Shown piece by piece: positions 29,606 through 41,800 of a stretch of DNA of 64,000 bases. Where the stretch lies: positions 682,001 to 746,000 of the forward strand of contig MCFH01000021.1 in the NCBI GenBank assembly GCA_002104945.1, read 5' to 3'. Both the position numbers and the translations under genes were made by a program. The notes below the pieces were generated by a model. That model searched no databases and was not told the DNA's origin. It saw only the letters and a list, made by a program, of their open reading frames with translations. Position 1 is the stretch's first letter. Every line of letters starts with the position of its first letter. Source of the stretch: Piromyces finnis (Eukaryota > Neocallimastigomycota > Neocallimastigomycetes > Neocallimastigales > Neocallimastigaceae).

Positions 29606-30456
29606 ATGTTTGCTACAAAAGTTATTCCAAAAATTTATGGTTATTTCCTTATATTATTAGGAATGTTTCTTAGTAATGTTGAAGCTATACCAATATTATT
29701 AGTTCCAAGAGCAAATGAAAGCACAAATAATGAAGAAAGTAAGTTTCGAATAAGTATTTATATTTAATATTGTAATTTATAGATTGTAATTATATTAACA
29801 AAAATTATTTTATAATATTATTAGACAAACAACAATTAATTCAAAAGATTATTGGTGCCATAGCTATTGCTACTGGTTTTTGTATTTGCTTTTTTGGTTA
29901 TCAATTATATAACAGAATTATTTTCTTTATTGGTTTCATTTGTGGTGTTTTCCTTACTAAATCAATCATTTCAAGCGTTTTCGGTGAGGTTAGCGATACT
30001 TTCTTTTATATATCTGCTATAATCATTGGTATTATTCTTGGTTCAGTTGCATTATGCGCTTATAAAGTATCACTCTGCATTCTTGGGGCATTAGCTGGTT
30101 ACGGTGTAGCTGCTATTATTATTGCATTTGTTCCAAGTGTTGCTGAAAAGGTTAACCCACTTATTATTACCATTATTTTAGCTATAGTATTCATTATTCT
30201 TATTAATGTAATGGAAATTCCAATTATTATTGTTGCAACTGGTATTGTTGGTTCATTCTTAATGTTCTATGGAACTGATACTCTTATCAATACTGGTTTT
30301 GCTCATGCTATTCAAACTATGTATGACAGTAAGAGTTTCGCATTATTCAATTCTAATAACAGTGTTAAAATTATGGTTACTGCTTCACTTCTTATCTCTG
30401 TTCTTGGTTGGGTTGTTCAATTTATTTCTTACAAACACAGCCATTATAAACAATAA
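29606..30456 (+). CDS. DUF4203 / TMEM198-type multi-pass membrane protein
   Basis: Two exons, 29606-29738 and 29825-30456, 254 aa. An N-terminal hydrophobic segment (YGYFLILLGMFLSNVEAIP) is probably a cleaved signal peptide. It is followed by a short polar stretch with an N-T/S-type glycosylation site, then about seven hydrophobic segments separated by very short loops (IIGAIAIATGFCICFFGYQL, IIFFIGFICGVFLTKSIISS, the SAIIIGIILGSVALCAY helix, the CILGALAGYGVAAIIIAFV helix, IITIILAIVFIILINVM, IIIVATGIVGSFLMFYG, SLLISVLGWVVQFIS). The Gly-rich helix pattern and order resemble DUF4203 (TMEM198/TM7SF3-like) proteins, common in fungi with unknown function. The short C-terminal tail HSHYKQ is probably cytosolic. 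Family call is by pattern only. Confidence 0.7.
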
Positions 30457-31276
30457 GTTAATAAACAATAATGAAAATAACAAAAGATTTTTGTTTAAAA
30501 AAAGAGATAAAAAAAAAAAAAGGAAATATTATAGCAAATACTATTTTTGATATCTATTTTTGTATTTAATAGATATAAAAGATTAATTTTTATTATATAT
30601 ATTATACTATTATCAATATTTATAGCCAGAAGAAAAATAACAACCATTAATGTATATTTAGTATAATCCATTTGATTTTGAGGGATTATATTATTGTATT
30701 TTAATTATTTGTATATATTTTTCTACATATAACAAAAGCATAGTTCAAACATTAATATTATATATTTATTATTATAAGCATAATATAAAAATGTATCAAT
30801 ACTTTACAAAACAATAAAATTTATACCAAGATTCGTATACCATATTAATTTTAATTATTTTGATATACACTTTATTATAATCAACTAATGATTTTAATAA
30901 AATTTTATATAGGATTAATATTTTTTTTCTTATTTTTCTATTTTTTTTTTTATTCTTTTTATTTTATACAATTATTATAATATAATAATGAACTTTTTAA
31001 CTTTTCTAGTATATATGTAATATTACTATGCAATATCCATTTGTTTTCAAATTTCTATGTTGCATGTAATTTTAAAAATTAAAAAAAAAAAAATATATAT
31101 ATATATATAGAATTATGCATATTTTAGCTAATATAAATTTATTAAATATATGTTACTCATAAAATAAATAACCATATTAAGAGATAGTATTATTCTTTAT
31201 TTTTTTTTTTCCCCTATAAATGAATATATGAATATGTAGGTGTAAATGATTTAAATTATCTGTTAATAGGATGCTT
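30457..31276. other. Convergent intergenic region
   Basis: Both flanking genes end here. A/T-rich, with an A-run and (TA)n at about 31080-31108. Nothing gene-like. Confidence 0.5.
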
Positions 31277-34155
31277 CTATATTGAGTTTGAATAGGATGA
31301 AGTAATATTATCGTAGGAAGATGTCATATTATATGATTTACTATTTATTATTATATTAGGATTATAATGATAACTAATCATTCTTAAAAATAGATTGGGA
31401 TGAGGAATGTAATGATCATTAATATAATAATTATTATTAATATTTTCTTCATCATCATTACTATTTAAATTATTGGTATCTGCCTCCATATCATTGTAAT
31501 TCACTTCTTTTAGTTTATATTGATAATTATTTGATGGCTTTCTACTTACTATAAATATTCTTAATATATAAACATATATGTAATTTGAAAGGGAATATAA
31601 TATTACAATAAATGTATGGATAGTATAGAAAACGTTATAATTATTTAATTTAATATAATTAATTATAATTAATAGTATAATCACAAGACTTTCAAGATAA
31701 ACGGTAAATAGTATTGCTCTAATATCTTCATAAATCGATTTTATATTCCATTCAATGAAAATAAGTATTAAAATTATTATAATTAAAAAAACTTTTATGA
31801 TAGAGTAACTTAACATTGTAATATCTCCAAAAACACTATTCATTGAGCAACGGTTAAAATTTCTATTATCACAAGATATTCTTATGTCATTAGAAAAAGG
31901 TGAATAAATGAGAAAACCATTTAAGAACACTTCTACACTGATGATTCCCATTATAAATATATTTTTGTTTAGTACAAACCATTTTTTTATTTCATTTTTC
32001 TCAGGAAAATGAATAATAAGTTTGTAGAGAATTGGTATAATGTTGAATGTTATCCCAAATAGAAGCATTGAAAGCCCTAATTGACATTTAAAATTAGATA
32101 ATGGTCCAAATTTTGTGTATTCTGAACAAAGGCATAATAATGTTCCTGAACAATACATTACCCATTGATCATTTGTAAAGAAATTATTAAATATTTCATA
32201 TTTTTTAATAGGAATCATAATGAACGTGTATAGTAATACAACTACAGTAATAGTTATAATTGAAATCATAATTAATCCAAATTTTGTTAATGGATCATAA
32301 TAATAAATACGTGTAATATCATCAATTTTTGTTAGTGTTTCTTCTGCTGATTGCCCTTTATATAAAAATTCAAAGAAATAATTCATAACTTTTGTAGAGT
32401 AAGAATCATAATCATCAACTTCATAGCTTGGTCGATGAATAGATTGAACATTTTGAATAAAATCACAATTGATAAAAGAACACACTTCTTTATCTTGGTA
32501 TAGGCTTTTTATACCAGAAAATAATTTATATCGGGAAATAATAATATTTTTTTGCTGTTTTAGTGAAGTGAAAAATTGTAACACTTTAATAGATGCTTCG
32601 ATATTTTCTTTTTTTATAAAATTAGCAATACCAATATTATATCCACCGATACATGATCCACTTGTTTCTAGATTTTTTCCTGGAAGTGGAGTCATACGAT
32701 ATTTTTCTAACCCAATACCTTCTATATCCCAAAATTTAAAAAATAGCATATCCCCATTAAAAATATTAAACGCGTTGAAACCTTCATTTGCTTGGAAAAT
32801 TTGATCTAATATTAATACAAATATTTAAACGATGAAAAAAAATATGTATGTTATGTTTATTATTGAAAAATCAGTATTTTAAATATTCAAAATGATTATT
32901 AGTAATTATTAAATCAATTAATTACCTGATGATATTTCTTTCTTGATTTTATCTAGTTTATTTAAGGCTTCCAATGCATTATTACTTTTAAAATTTGGAA
33001 ATGGTGATTCAGGTGTATCTCTAAAAGAGTATATAAATTCATAGATAGAACACATTGTGTTTTCAAAATCTTATATTTTAGTTATTAATATTGTTGTTAT
33101 TGTTATTGTTATTATTATTATTATTATTATAGGCATAATATTTATAATATAATGGTATATAAACATTAATTTATTAAATAAAATTATAATTTTTCTATTA
33201 AATTTTTAAAAAAATATTTTATATAGTTTTTGTGATATTTACTTGGAAATAATCCATTATAACCAATTAATTGAGAATTTTCATTAATCATTTTTTCCTG
33301 TTCTAATATGTATTTTCCTGTTTCAATTAATTCGTCCCATGTTTTTGGTATATTTTTATTATACTTTTGTAAGTATTCAATATTAGAATATAAACCATCA
33401 TATTTTAAAAAAATAGGCTATATTATATTTAAATATATAAAATTTAACAAATAAATAAATAATTTTTAAATAATAATAATTTAATAATTAATTTTATTTA
33501 AGTCTCCCTCCTTTTTTTTTTTTTAAAAAAAAAAAAAAAGTATAAACTATTTTGAAAAAACCAATTAATTATATATACTAAAATTAAAAACTTAAGCTTA
33601 CCAAGCCAACCAATCGATTATTATATACACTAACTTTTTGAGAATCTTTTGAATTATATAAATTTATATGCTCGGGTGGTAAATATTCTTTTAAATCTAT
33701 TAAGTAATTGGCATATTTTCTCGTATAGATTACATCATATATATATAAATCATATTTCCGTGATTTCTTTTTTAACAAGTATTCTATTGTTGAACCAAAA
33801 TCATTAATAGCATATGTTGTATTTTCATCTGAAAAAAGTGTTAAATTTAAAGTAATGTCTAGATTATTTTCCTTTGAATATTTATTAAATTCATTTACCA
33901 TTTCATTATGTAATTGTGCATAAGAAAGGTAAGAATATACTGCTATATTAATAGATATTGCTCGTATTATTCCTTAATATATAATAATTAAATATGAAAA
34001 TATTTAGAATAGTAAAAAAAAAAAAAAAACATAAATATTATGTTTTGTTATAAATTATAAAATATAAACATTATTTTATTATAACAAATAATTTGATTAT
34101 ACATACTTGAAAAAAGCAGTATAAATGCAAATAAATATTGAATTTTTAATTTCAT
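31277..34155 (-). CDS. Class C GPCR-like receptor with bacterial-type solute-binding ectodomain
   Basis: Exons: 34155-34107, 33972-33602, 33417-33243, 33069-32926, 32805-31277; 755 aa. Signal peptide MKLKIQYLFAFILLFS. Residues about 20-415 form an extracellular solute-binding (type 1/ABC periplasmic) domain: an NEMVNEFNKYSKENNLDI start, TIEYLLKKKSRKYDLYIYDV, LIDLKEYLPPEHINLYN, the IPKTWDELIETGKYIL motif and TSGSCIGGYNIGIANFIKK. Residues about 422-665 hold seven hydrophobic helices with the class C look (FGLIMISIITITVVVLLYTF, MYCSGTLLCLCSEY, CQLGLSMLLFGITFNIIPIL, IFIMGIISVEVFLNGFLIY, and three more). A Ser/Asn/Tyr-rich cytosolic tail follows. Such receptors are abundant in anaerobic gut fungi; the ligand is probably a sugar or other small solute, which is inference. 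Divergent from the RabGGTase gene. Confidence 0.85.
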
Positions 34156-35397
34156 TCTTTAATCTTTTTTTTTTTATATATTTTTCAATATCATAATTAT
34201 AAAATAAATGTAATCTATTGCAAGAGATTGATATAACTATATAAAGTTTCTATATAAAAGGTTAAGATATTATTTATATTTTTATGTAATATTGTAATAT
34301 ATATTTTTTATATAAAAAAAATAAACTTTAAATATTATTAAATAAATATTCATTTATATGCTATAAAATGAATGGTAACTTTTATTAAACAACCATTAAT
34401 TTTTTCCAAAATTCTTAAACTTTATCTATTATTAAAAGTTACTAAAAATTTCTTTTAATTTATCAATGTATTATATAATTTTAATTCATATTGTTTTATA
34501 AAATATTAATTCTAAATAAAATCTATTTAATATAAATAATCACTTTAAAAAAAGATTATATATAACTTTTTGTATTTCTACTATTTGTTTGTACTTTTTT
34601 TTTTCCTCATAAATTTAATGTAGTTGGTTGTTATTCTAATAAATATATTGAATTCAAGTATATTAAAGAAATAAAAAATAACAGTAACAAAAAGTTAAAC
34701 ATTATTAAATATATTATCTAGATAGTAACATTATCTTGATAAATTATCATTTTTCAGTGATTTTTCTTTATCTTTTTCTTTTATATTTTTTTATGATTAC
34801 TTTTAACCATAAATAATAAAAAATATTCTTTTAAAATTTCGTAAAGTTTAATAAGAAAAGTAGAAATAAATTATATTAATTCTTTTCTGTTTGTTATTTT
34901 ATATATTTATTTAATTTCTTTTTTTTTTTAAGACATAATAACTTATAGAAAGGTGAATTTTTAAAAAATTATTTGATAAATGAAATAATAGTTCCTTTAG
35001 TAACATTTTAAATGCAATATAACAATATTTATTTATTTATTTATTTATTTATTTTTCTTAGAAAGAAAAAAACTATCAGATCAGGCATTGATTAGTTTTT
35101 TTTTTTCATTATGGAAAATAAATATATTTATTAAATAATAATAATAATAAAATTTTAAATGCATTTATTATTTTTATTATTATTATTATTTTTATTATTA
35201 TTATTATAGTTTAAAAAAATTAATTAAAATATAGTCTATATAAAAAAATAATTAATTAGATATTTATTTTTATAATTTTTTTTTTTTTACAATTTTTTCA
35301 TTATAATTAATTATTTTAATTTTAAACAAGAAGAAATTTATTAAATTTTTTATTATTTATATTTTAACAATATATAATATAATCTAATATAGTTGAA
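34156..35397. other. Divergent promoter region between receptor and RABGGTA
   Basis: 1.2 kb A/T-rich with (TTTA)n at about 35028-35055 and (TTA)n at about 35164-35207. No defined regulatory site recognised. Confidence 0.45.
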
Positions 35398-37851
35398 ATG
35401 GTATGTTTTTTATAAATATTAATAAGTTCATGTAATTAATAAATATTTATGGGTATTCCATTCCCCAAGGTAAATATTATATTAATTTTTATATAATAAA
35501 ATAAATAAAAACAATAATAGCATGGTGTAAAAAAAGCTTATATTTCCGAAGAAATTCGTCAAGAGAAGAAATTAAAAGAAAAATCAGAAATTAATGATTA
35601 TTTAAATTTAGTAAAAATCATTAATGAAAAGGTAATTAATATAATTATAAATTCGAAAAAATAAATTAATTTTTATTTTTTAAATTCTAATAAAATGTCT
35701 TTTTATTAAGAGAAAAAATAAAGTATATGATTCTGAGGCATTTAATATAACTACAAAGATTTTATCAATGAATGTTGAATACTATACTTTGTGGAATTTT
35801 AGAAGAAAAATACTATTACATGAATTCGAAACTTTGTAATATAGATTTTATTAATAATATTTAATTGATATAAATAATATAATTATAATAAACAATTAAA
35901 TATCTTATTATATTTAATTTTTTATTTTATTATTAGAATAATAATTTACTTTTAATATTAATTTTTTTTTATATATATCAATTGATTCTTTTTTCATAAT
36001 TAAAAAAAAATAAATAAATAACTATTTAATACAAAGAACTTCTGAAGAAAAGGAAAAAAAATTTGAAACAGAATTGGAATTTCAAGAAAAATGTGTTAGA
36101 AAGAAGCCAAAATCATATTGGGCATGGAATCATAGACGTTGGATTTTAGAAAATATGGAAAAGCCAAATTGGAAAAGAGAATTATTGTTAGTCAATGGGA
36201 TGTTAAATTTAGATACCAGAAATTGTAAATATAATAATAAAAGAATAAATGTAATTTAAAATAATAATAATATAATGTAATAAATATTAAATTATATACC
36301 ATTTTTATTATCTTAATATTATTAAATAAATAATTACAAAAAAAAAAAAAAGTTCATGGATGGGATTACAGAAGATATGTAATTTCAAAATCTGAAGTAT
36401 CAACAACAAAGGAAGAATTTGAATATACCAAAAAGAAAATTAGTCAAAGTTTCTCAAATTATTCTGCATGGCATTATAGAAGTAAACTTATTCCAAAACT
36501 AATTACTAAGAAAACAAAATGGGAAAAATTATTAGGAAATGGTATAGTATTATCTTTATTGAATTTTGAAATTAGCAATAAAATTTAATTTTAATGCTAT
36601 ATATATAATGATACAGAACTTGAAATGGTAAAAAACGCTGAATATACTGATCCTGCTGATCAAAGTGCATGGTTATACCATTGTTGGCTTCTCGGAGATG
36701 GTAAATAATACTTATTAATAATTTATTTTTAAAATATTCTAATTATTAGTTTTTTTTTTTTTTTAATTTATAATGGATTAGATAATAGTCTTGTAGGAAT
36801 TAAAAATTGTTATATAATTGACAATATTGATAATACATATACACTTGGCATTGAATTTTTTAAAAAAATAAAGGTAAAAAATATGAAATAAAAAAATATT
36901 ATAATATAACAGGAAATTAATAATATAATATTTAAATTTGATTATTGTATAAACAAATCAAAATATAATGAAATAATATTTAGTTAGTTTCATCTAATTC
37001 AATTAAAATTTCCTTAAATAACGAAAATCAAAACTCTGAATTTTTTACTCCATCTATAAGAAAAAATAAATTTAGTAAACTATGGATATCCTTTTTTTAA
37101 ATGATAATTAATATATTTAAATATAAATTAAAATTTTATTAATAGAATATAAAACTTAACTCAATTGATCATACATTTCAAAGTTAACTTTTAAAGATTT
37201 TTCTAAAAATCAAGATTCTATAATAAAAATTAGCTTTAATAAAAACGAAGTGATTACTATAGATGATAAAAAATTAATTATTCCAGATCTTGAATTTGCT
37301 CTTAATTCATTATATATTAAAGATGAAAATATGAATTATAATATAAAAGAACAATTAAATAATTTTAATTCTTTATGCAAAGAAGAAAAAAAAGAAGATC
37401 AAATAAAGATTGTAAATATCCAACCATCTGAAGATATATTAAATGAAGAATTAGAGTCTGTAAGAGAATTACTTGAATTAGAACCAGATAGTAAATGTAA
37501 GTAATATGTATCATCATATTTCTCATTATTATAATTTGTAATAGCAAATTAATTTATAAATTTATATTGAATAATTATTAATAGGGGCATTATTAACATT
37601 AGTTAAAATTTTATCTAAACTTGGAAATAATGAAGATGAAATCATTGAAATTCTTGAAAAATTAAAAGATATAGATATTTTCAGAAAAGAATATTATATG
37701 GATTTTGGTAAGATATTATTTATATTTAAGAGTTAAATTAGTAACAAATAATGTTTTAACTATTTAAAATATAAAATTATCAATTTAACAAAATAGTAAA
37801 CCAATTTAAAATGAATAAATGTATTATGAAGGTATAGTAATATTAATAATC

Positions 37852-37940
<89 letters not shown>

Positions 37941-38486
37941 TAATAATAATAATAAAATTTAGGCTGATAAAGACATATCACTTGATTTATCATCCCAAGA
38001 TCTAACTAAATTGCCATTAATTGACGAATGTTCAACATTTAAAAAAATAGATTTATCTAATAATCCATCAATATTTAAATCAATTGATAATGAAAACTCT
38101 CAAACTTATGATACATTATCATATTTAATAAGCGTAAATACATTAATTATTAATAAAAATTCTTTAAAATCAATTCCAAGATCATTACTTTCATTATTAA
38201 ATATTACTGAACTTTATTTAGAGAATAATGGTAAATAAAATATATTATAATCATCAATTTTTAATTAAAAAATATTAAAAGTTTTAATTTTTATTAATGA
38301 AAATGTTTATTTTTTTTATCCATATTTATTGAATACGGTAAAGAATTTTCAAATCTTGAAGATCTTAAACTTTTAAAACAAATTAAATCTTTAAAAACTG
38401 TTCATCTTGGTAAAAATCCTTTATTATCTTCTCATGAAGAATCAGAAATAAAAGAATATTTTAATGGCATTGATATTTATTTTTAA
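35398..38486 (+). CDS. RABGGTA: Rab geranylgeranyltransferase alpha subunit with Ig-like and LRR domains
   Basis: Alpha subunit of GGTase-II, which prenylates Rab GTPases presented by Rep. Exons: 35398-35400 (start codon only), 35521-35631, 35711-35835, 36037-36224, 36353-36541, 36617-36700, 36782-36873, 36984-37085, 37175-37496, 37585-37707, 37797-37831, 37963-38230, 38344-38486; 594 aa. MHGVKK at the start matches the human MHGR. PFTA repeats are clear: [49 protein letters not shown]. Residues about 245-345 correspond to the Ig-like insert, [19 protein letters not shown] follows, and about 460-594 are leucine-rich repeats ([39 protein letters not shown]). Yeast Bet4 lacks both extra domains. 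The intron between residues 298 and 299 is AT-AC (separate entry). The last acceptor, AG at 38342-38343, is chosen to keep the LRR frame. Confidence 0.93.
37086..37174 (+). other. Candidate U12-type AT-AC intron in RABGGTA
   Basis: The 89-nt intron begins ATATCCTTTTTTT and ends CATAC. The donor matches ATATCCTT exactly. A branch-like ACTTAAC at 37154-37160 lies 14 nt from the AC end, the spacing typical of U12 introns. Splicing joins SKLW to ISKLTFKDF, which lines up with human SHVWLCDLPAASL in the Ig-like domain. A canonical alternative (GT at 37076, AG at 37190-37191) keeps frame but deletes this conserved Trp segment. Confidence 0.8.
37851..37957. repeat. (AAT)n microsatellite in RABGGTA intron 11
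   Basis: About 105 bp of AAT units with one GAT interruption near 37939, ending a few bases before the acceptor of exon 12 (AG at 37961-37962). Confidence 0.95.
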
Positions 38487-38852
38487 TTAATTACAAGTGA
38501 AAACAAAAAATTAATTGATAATTTTTAAAGATATTTTACATAAAATATATTCAACTTATTATAATACTTTAAGGTCTTTATCTATATATTATGTCTTATT
38601 AAATAAAACTACGAATTGAAACAAAAAAAACAAAAAAACAAAAAAACAAAAAAATAATAAAAAAAATAAATTTATTTATTTTTTAATTATTAGAGTATAT
38701 TTTATTTAATTATTGCTTTTATAATTATTTTTAATATTCCTTGAAAATTTATTTTATATATATGCTTTGTTCTGCATTTTTTTTTTTTTTTTTTATGTTT
38801 TTTTTTTTTTTTTTTTTTTTTTGTTTTATATATTCTAGTATATATTAATTCT
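38487..38852. other. Short convergent intergenic region
   Basis: Between the RABGGTA and SEC3 stop codons. Contains an AAAAAAC repeat (38622-38655) and T-runs at 38778-38822. No gene. Confidence 0.5.
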
Positions 38853-41800
38853 TTACTTTGATTTTTCAATATCATAATACATATTTTGCAATTCCTCCAA
38901 TGTAAAATCTAATTTTATATTGGTATTTGCATAACATTTATTAATTAATTCTTCAATACGTTTAATATGATCTGTAAATTCATTTTGAATGCTTAACCAG
39001 ATTTCTGGTATTAGACTTTCTTCAGTGAAATGTTTTGATAATTGTTTATACAAGTTTTCTAGACCTTTCTTTACCTAAATTATATATATTGTATTTTAGT
39101 AAATATTTATTTTTGTTTTTTTATTGATAATGTATATAAAAATAATATGTTTAAAACAATTGAACTTACATCTTTTCTTGTATAATTTCTTAAAACACTC
39201 TTTAATGAAGCTTTACTATACTTGAAATGATAACCAATTTCCTCTGGAGCATTTGTTGATAAAAGTTCTTCAATTCCATCAAAGAATTCCTTTTTATTAA
39301 AAAAAAAAAAAAATTATTATTAATATAAAATATTATTTTAATTATTATTAATGTTTTATTTAATTATATGAATTTACCATAAACTTTCCAAAGCTCTTAT
39401 AAATTACAATTTTCTTATAAGCCTTTAAATGATGGTTATAACGATTCTTTGCTTCAGTGATATAATAATGAAGAGTTTTAATTTGTCTTTCTGCTAATTC
39501 AATGTTAAAATAATGCATGTTTTCTATTTTCATTTAATCATATAAAAAAATATATAATCATTACATTATTATAATTGTTTTTATATAAAAAATTATTACT
39601 TTTTTTTTTTTTTTACCAATAATTAGTATATGAATATTTAATTTATCTTTTTCATCAATTTTTTCATTATCATTTGATATATCCTTTGTATAGGAATCAA
39701 TACATTCAAATATTTTTTTTGATGTTCTTTCATAAGTAATTGTGACAATACCAGAAGTCTCATTATCATTATTTTCTAAATTATATTCTAAACAATCTAC
39801 AAAGTTCTATAGAAAACGGAAAAACTATAATTAATTTTCATGTTTAATCTTATTTGTAAATATTAATATTTTAACTTACTGGGAATATACTAATGATTGG
39901 TAAAACACCTTGTGGTTTTTTCCTTATATTCTTAAATTCATCAATAGCTTTAAATTGTTTTTCCTTTGTTATTTGGAATTAATAGAAGAACAATTGAAAT
40001 TATTGAATTAATTCAATTATAATAAAAATTCAATTTTTAAATAAAAATAAATATATATAACTAAATTTTTTTTAATTATTCTTATTATTATTACCATATA
40101 TGAGTCAAAAACAACAACTAAATGCTTAAATACATATTCAACAATTGTATAAATATAATTTTGATCTGTATTTTTATAATCTCTAAGTAAGCATTCTAAT
40201 CTAACCATCATTCCTATAGCAAAAGTAGGATCATGTTGAGAACCAGCATCAACAATATTAATAAGTTCATTCTTAAAATTTTCAAATATGCTATTCATTA
40301 TATCGCTAATTAATATATATATTTAAATAATAATGAAATAAATTTAGAAAAGACGTTAATTTATATATATTTTATAATAGTTAAGATTTGTTATTTAAAA
40401 TTTAAATATAATAAATTTATCATACAATATTTTTTTTTTAATTTTTATATCCTTTATAGGATCGTGAACTTTTGATAATATAGCAACATCTAAACTTTTC
40501 ATATCTTCATCAAAGTTTTCATTTATTTCTTTATTTTTTTCAATACCATTTTCGATTTTATCATCATTAAGTGTCATAGTACTCTTTTTATTATTCGAAG
40601 AATTTAGTTTGAATATATTTAATATAAAGTTTTGTTCTTGAATTATTAAAGGTATGATAGCATTTAAGGTATTTGTTACTGCCTTTTTATTATTTTTGTT
40701 TTTATTTATGAAATATTATTATTAAATTATTAAAGTTAGAAAGAAAATAATTTATTATTAATTTAATTAACTATATAACAATTCATATTAAAACATACCT
40801 CAGGTGGATATAATTTTTCATCAGATATATCTGGAAGACTTGCTAAATTATCTGAAGTAGCTGTTTTAGCTGAAAATGATTCTTCTTTCACTTTTTTTAA
40901 AGAACTATTGTTATTGCTTTTCGAATTTTCATTATTACCAAATTTCATAAAATGTCTATGTTTCTTATCCTGACCGACCTTTAAAATTGACATTGAAATT
41001 TGAGATGCTGAAGAATTTTGGATTTTTTGAGTAATCTTATTTAAGCGTTCAATACCTTTTTCAAAAACTATAAATTTGAATAAATAAAATCAAAAATAAG
41101 TTTTAATATAAATCATTACCTGATTATTAAATTAATTTTTTAAAAATTTACCATAATCCGTCTCTTCGTTTCTTTTTTCCATATAATAAAATCTTAAAAG
41201 TTCTGAATAATCTTTAATTTCTTTTTTATATATTTCATTAATTATACCAACATAATTCTAAAATATATAACAACAATTATAATAATTATAATAATAATAA
41301 TAATTATTAACTATCATCAAATTAAAATTTATACTAATATTTTATTAAAAGATTATTTACCATTAATAGTTCATTATGTTTTATTGGATCTACATTTCTT
41401 AACCATAAGATTAATTTTTTATACTTAAATACTATATCTTGTATAGAATTATGTGTAAAAATCTGAAGTTGGAACTTTGATTTCTTGGTTGTCATTTTAC
41501 TCTTTTCTTTTATTTTTAAGATATTATCACTCTTTTTTAATAATAATCATGGTAAAAAAAATATGGAATTAATAAAAAATTAAAAAAAAAAAAAATATAA
41601 TTTAAAAAATATATATTGCAAAATTTATGCTTTTTTTATTAAAACTATAATAAATTACTTCTTTTTTGCATTCTTCAATTATACATTGTGATAATCTATT
41701 TGAAAAGTGATTTTCATAACCATGGAAAAGATTTATTTTTTCAGTTACAGCTGTCATTGATCTTAGATCTAATAAATTTTATAATTTTATTTTTTTTATT

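Noticed and set aside
35028-35055. Tetranucleotide TTTA tract considered as part of a CRISPR-like or promoter array
   Set aside because: Simple repeat without spacers; the organism is eukaryotic and no CRISPR feature is present anywhere in the window.
37076-37191. Canonical GT-AG intron in place of the AT-AC intron of RABGGTA
   Set aside because: It is in frame but removes SKLW-ISKL, which matches the conserved Ig-domain segment, and ignores an exact U12 donor and a well-placed branch motif. Kept as the main competing model.
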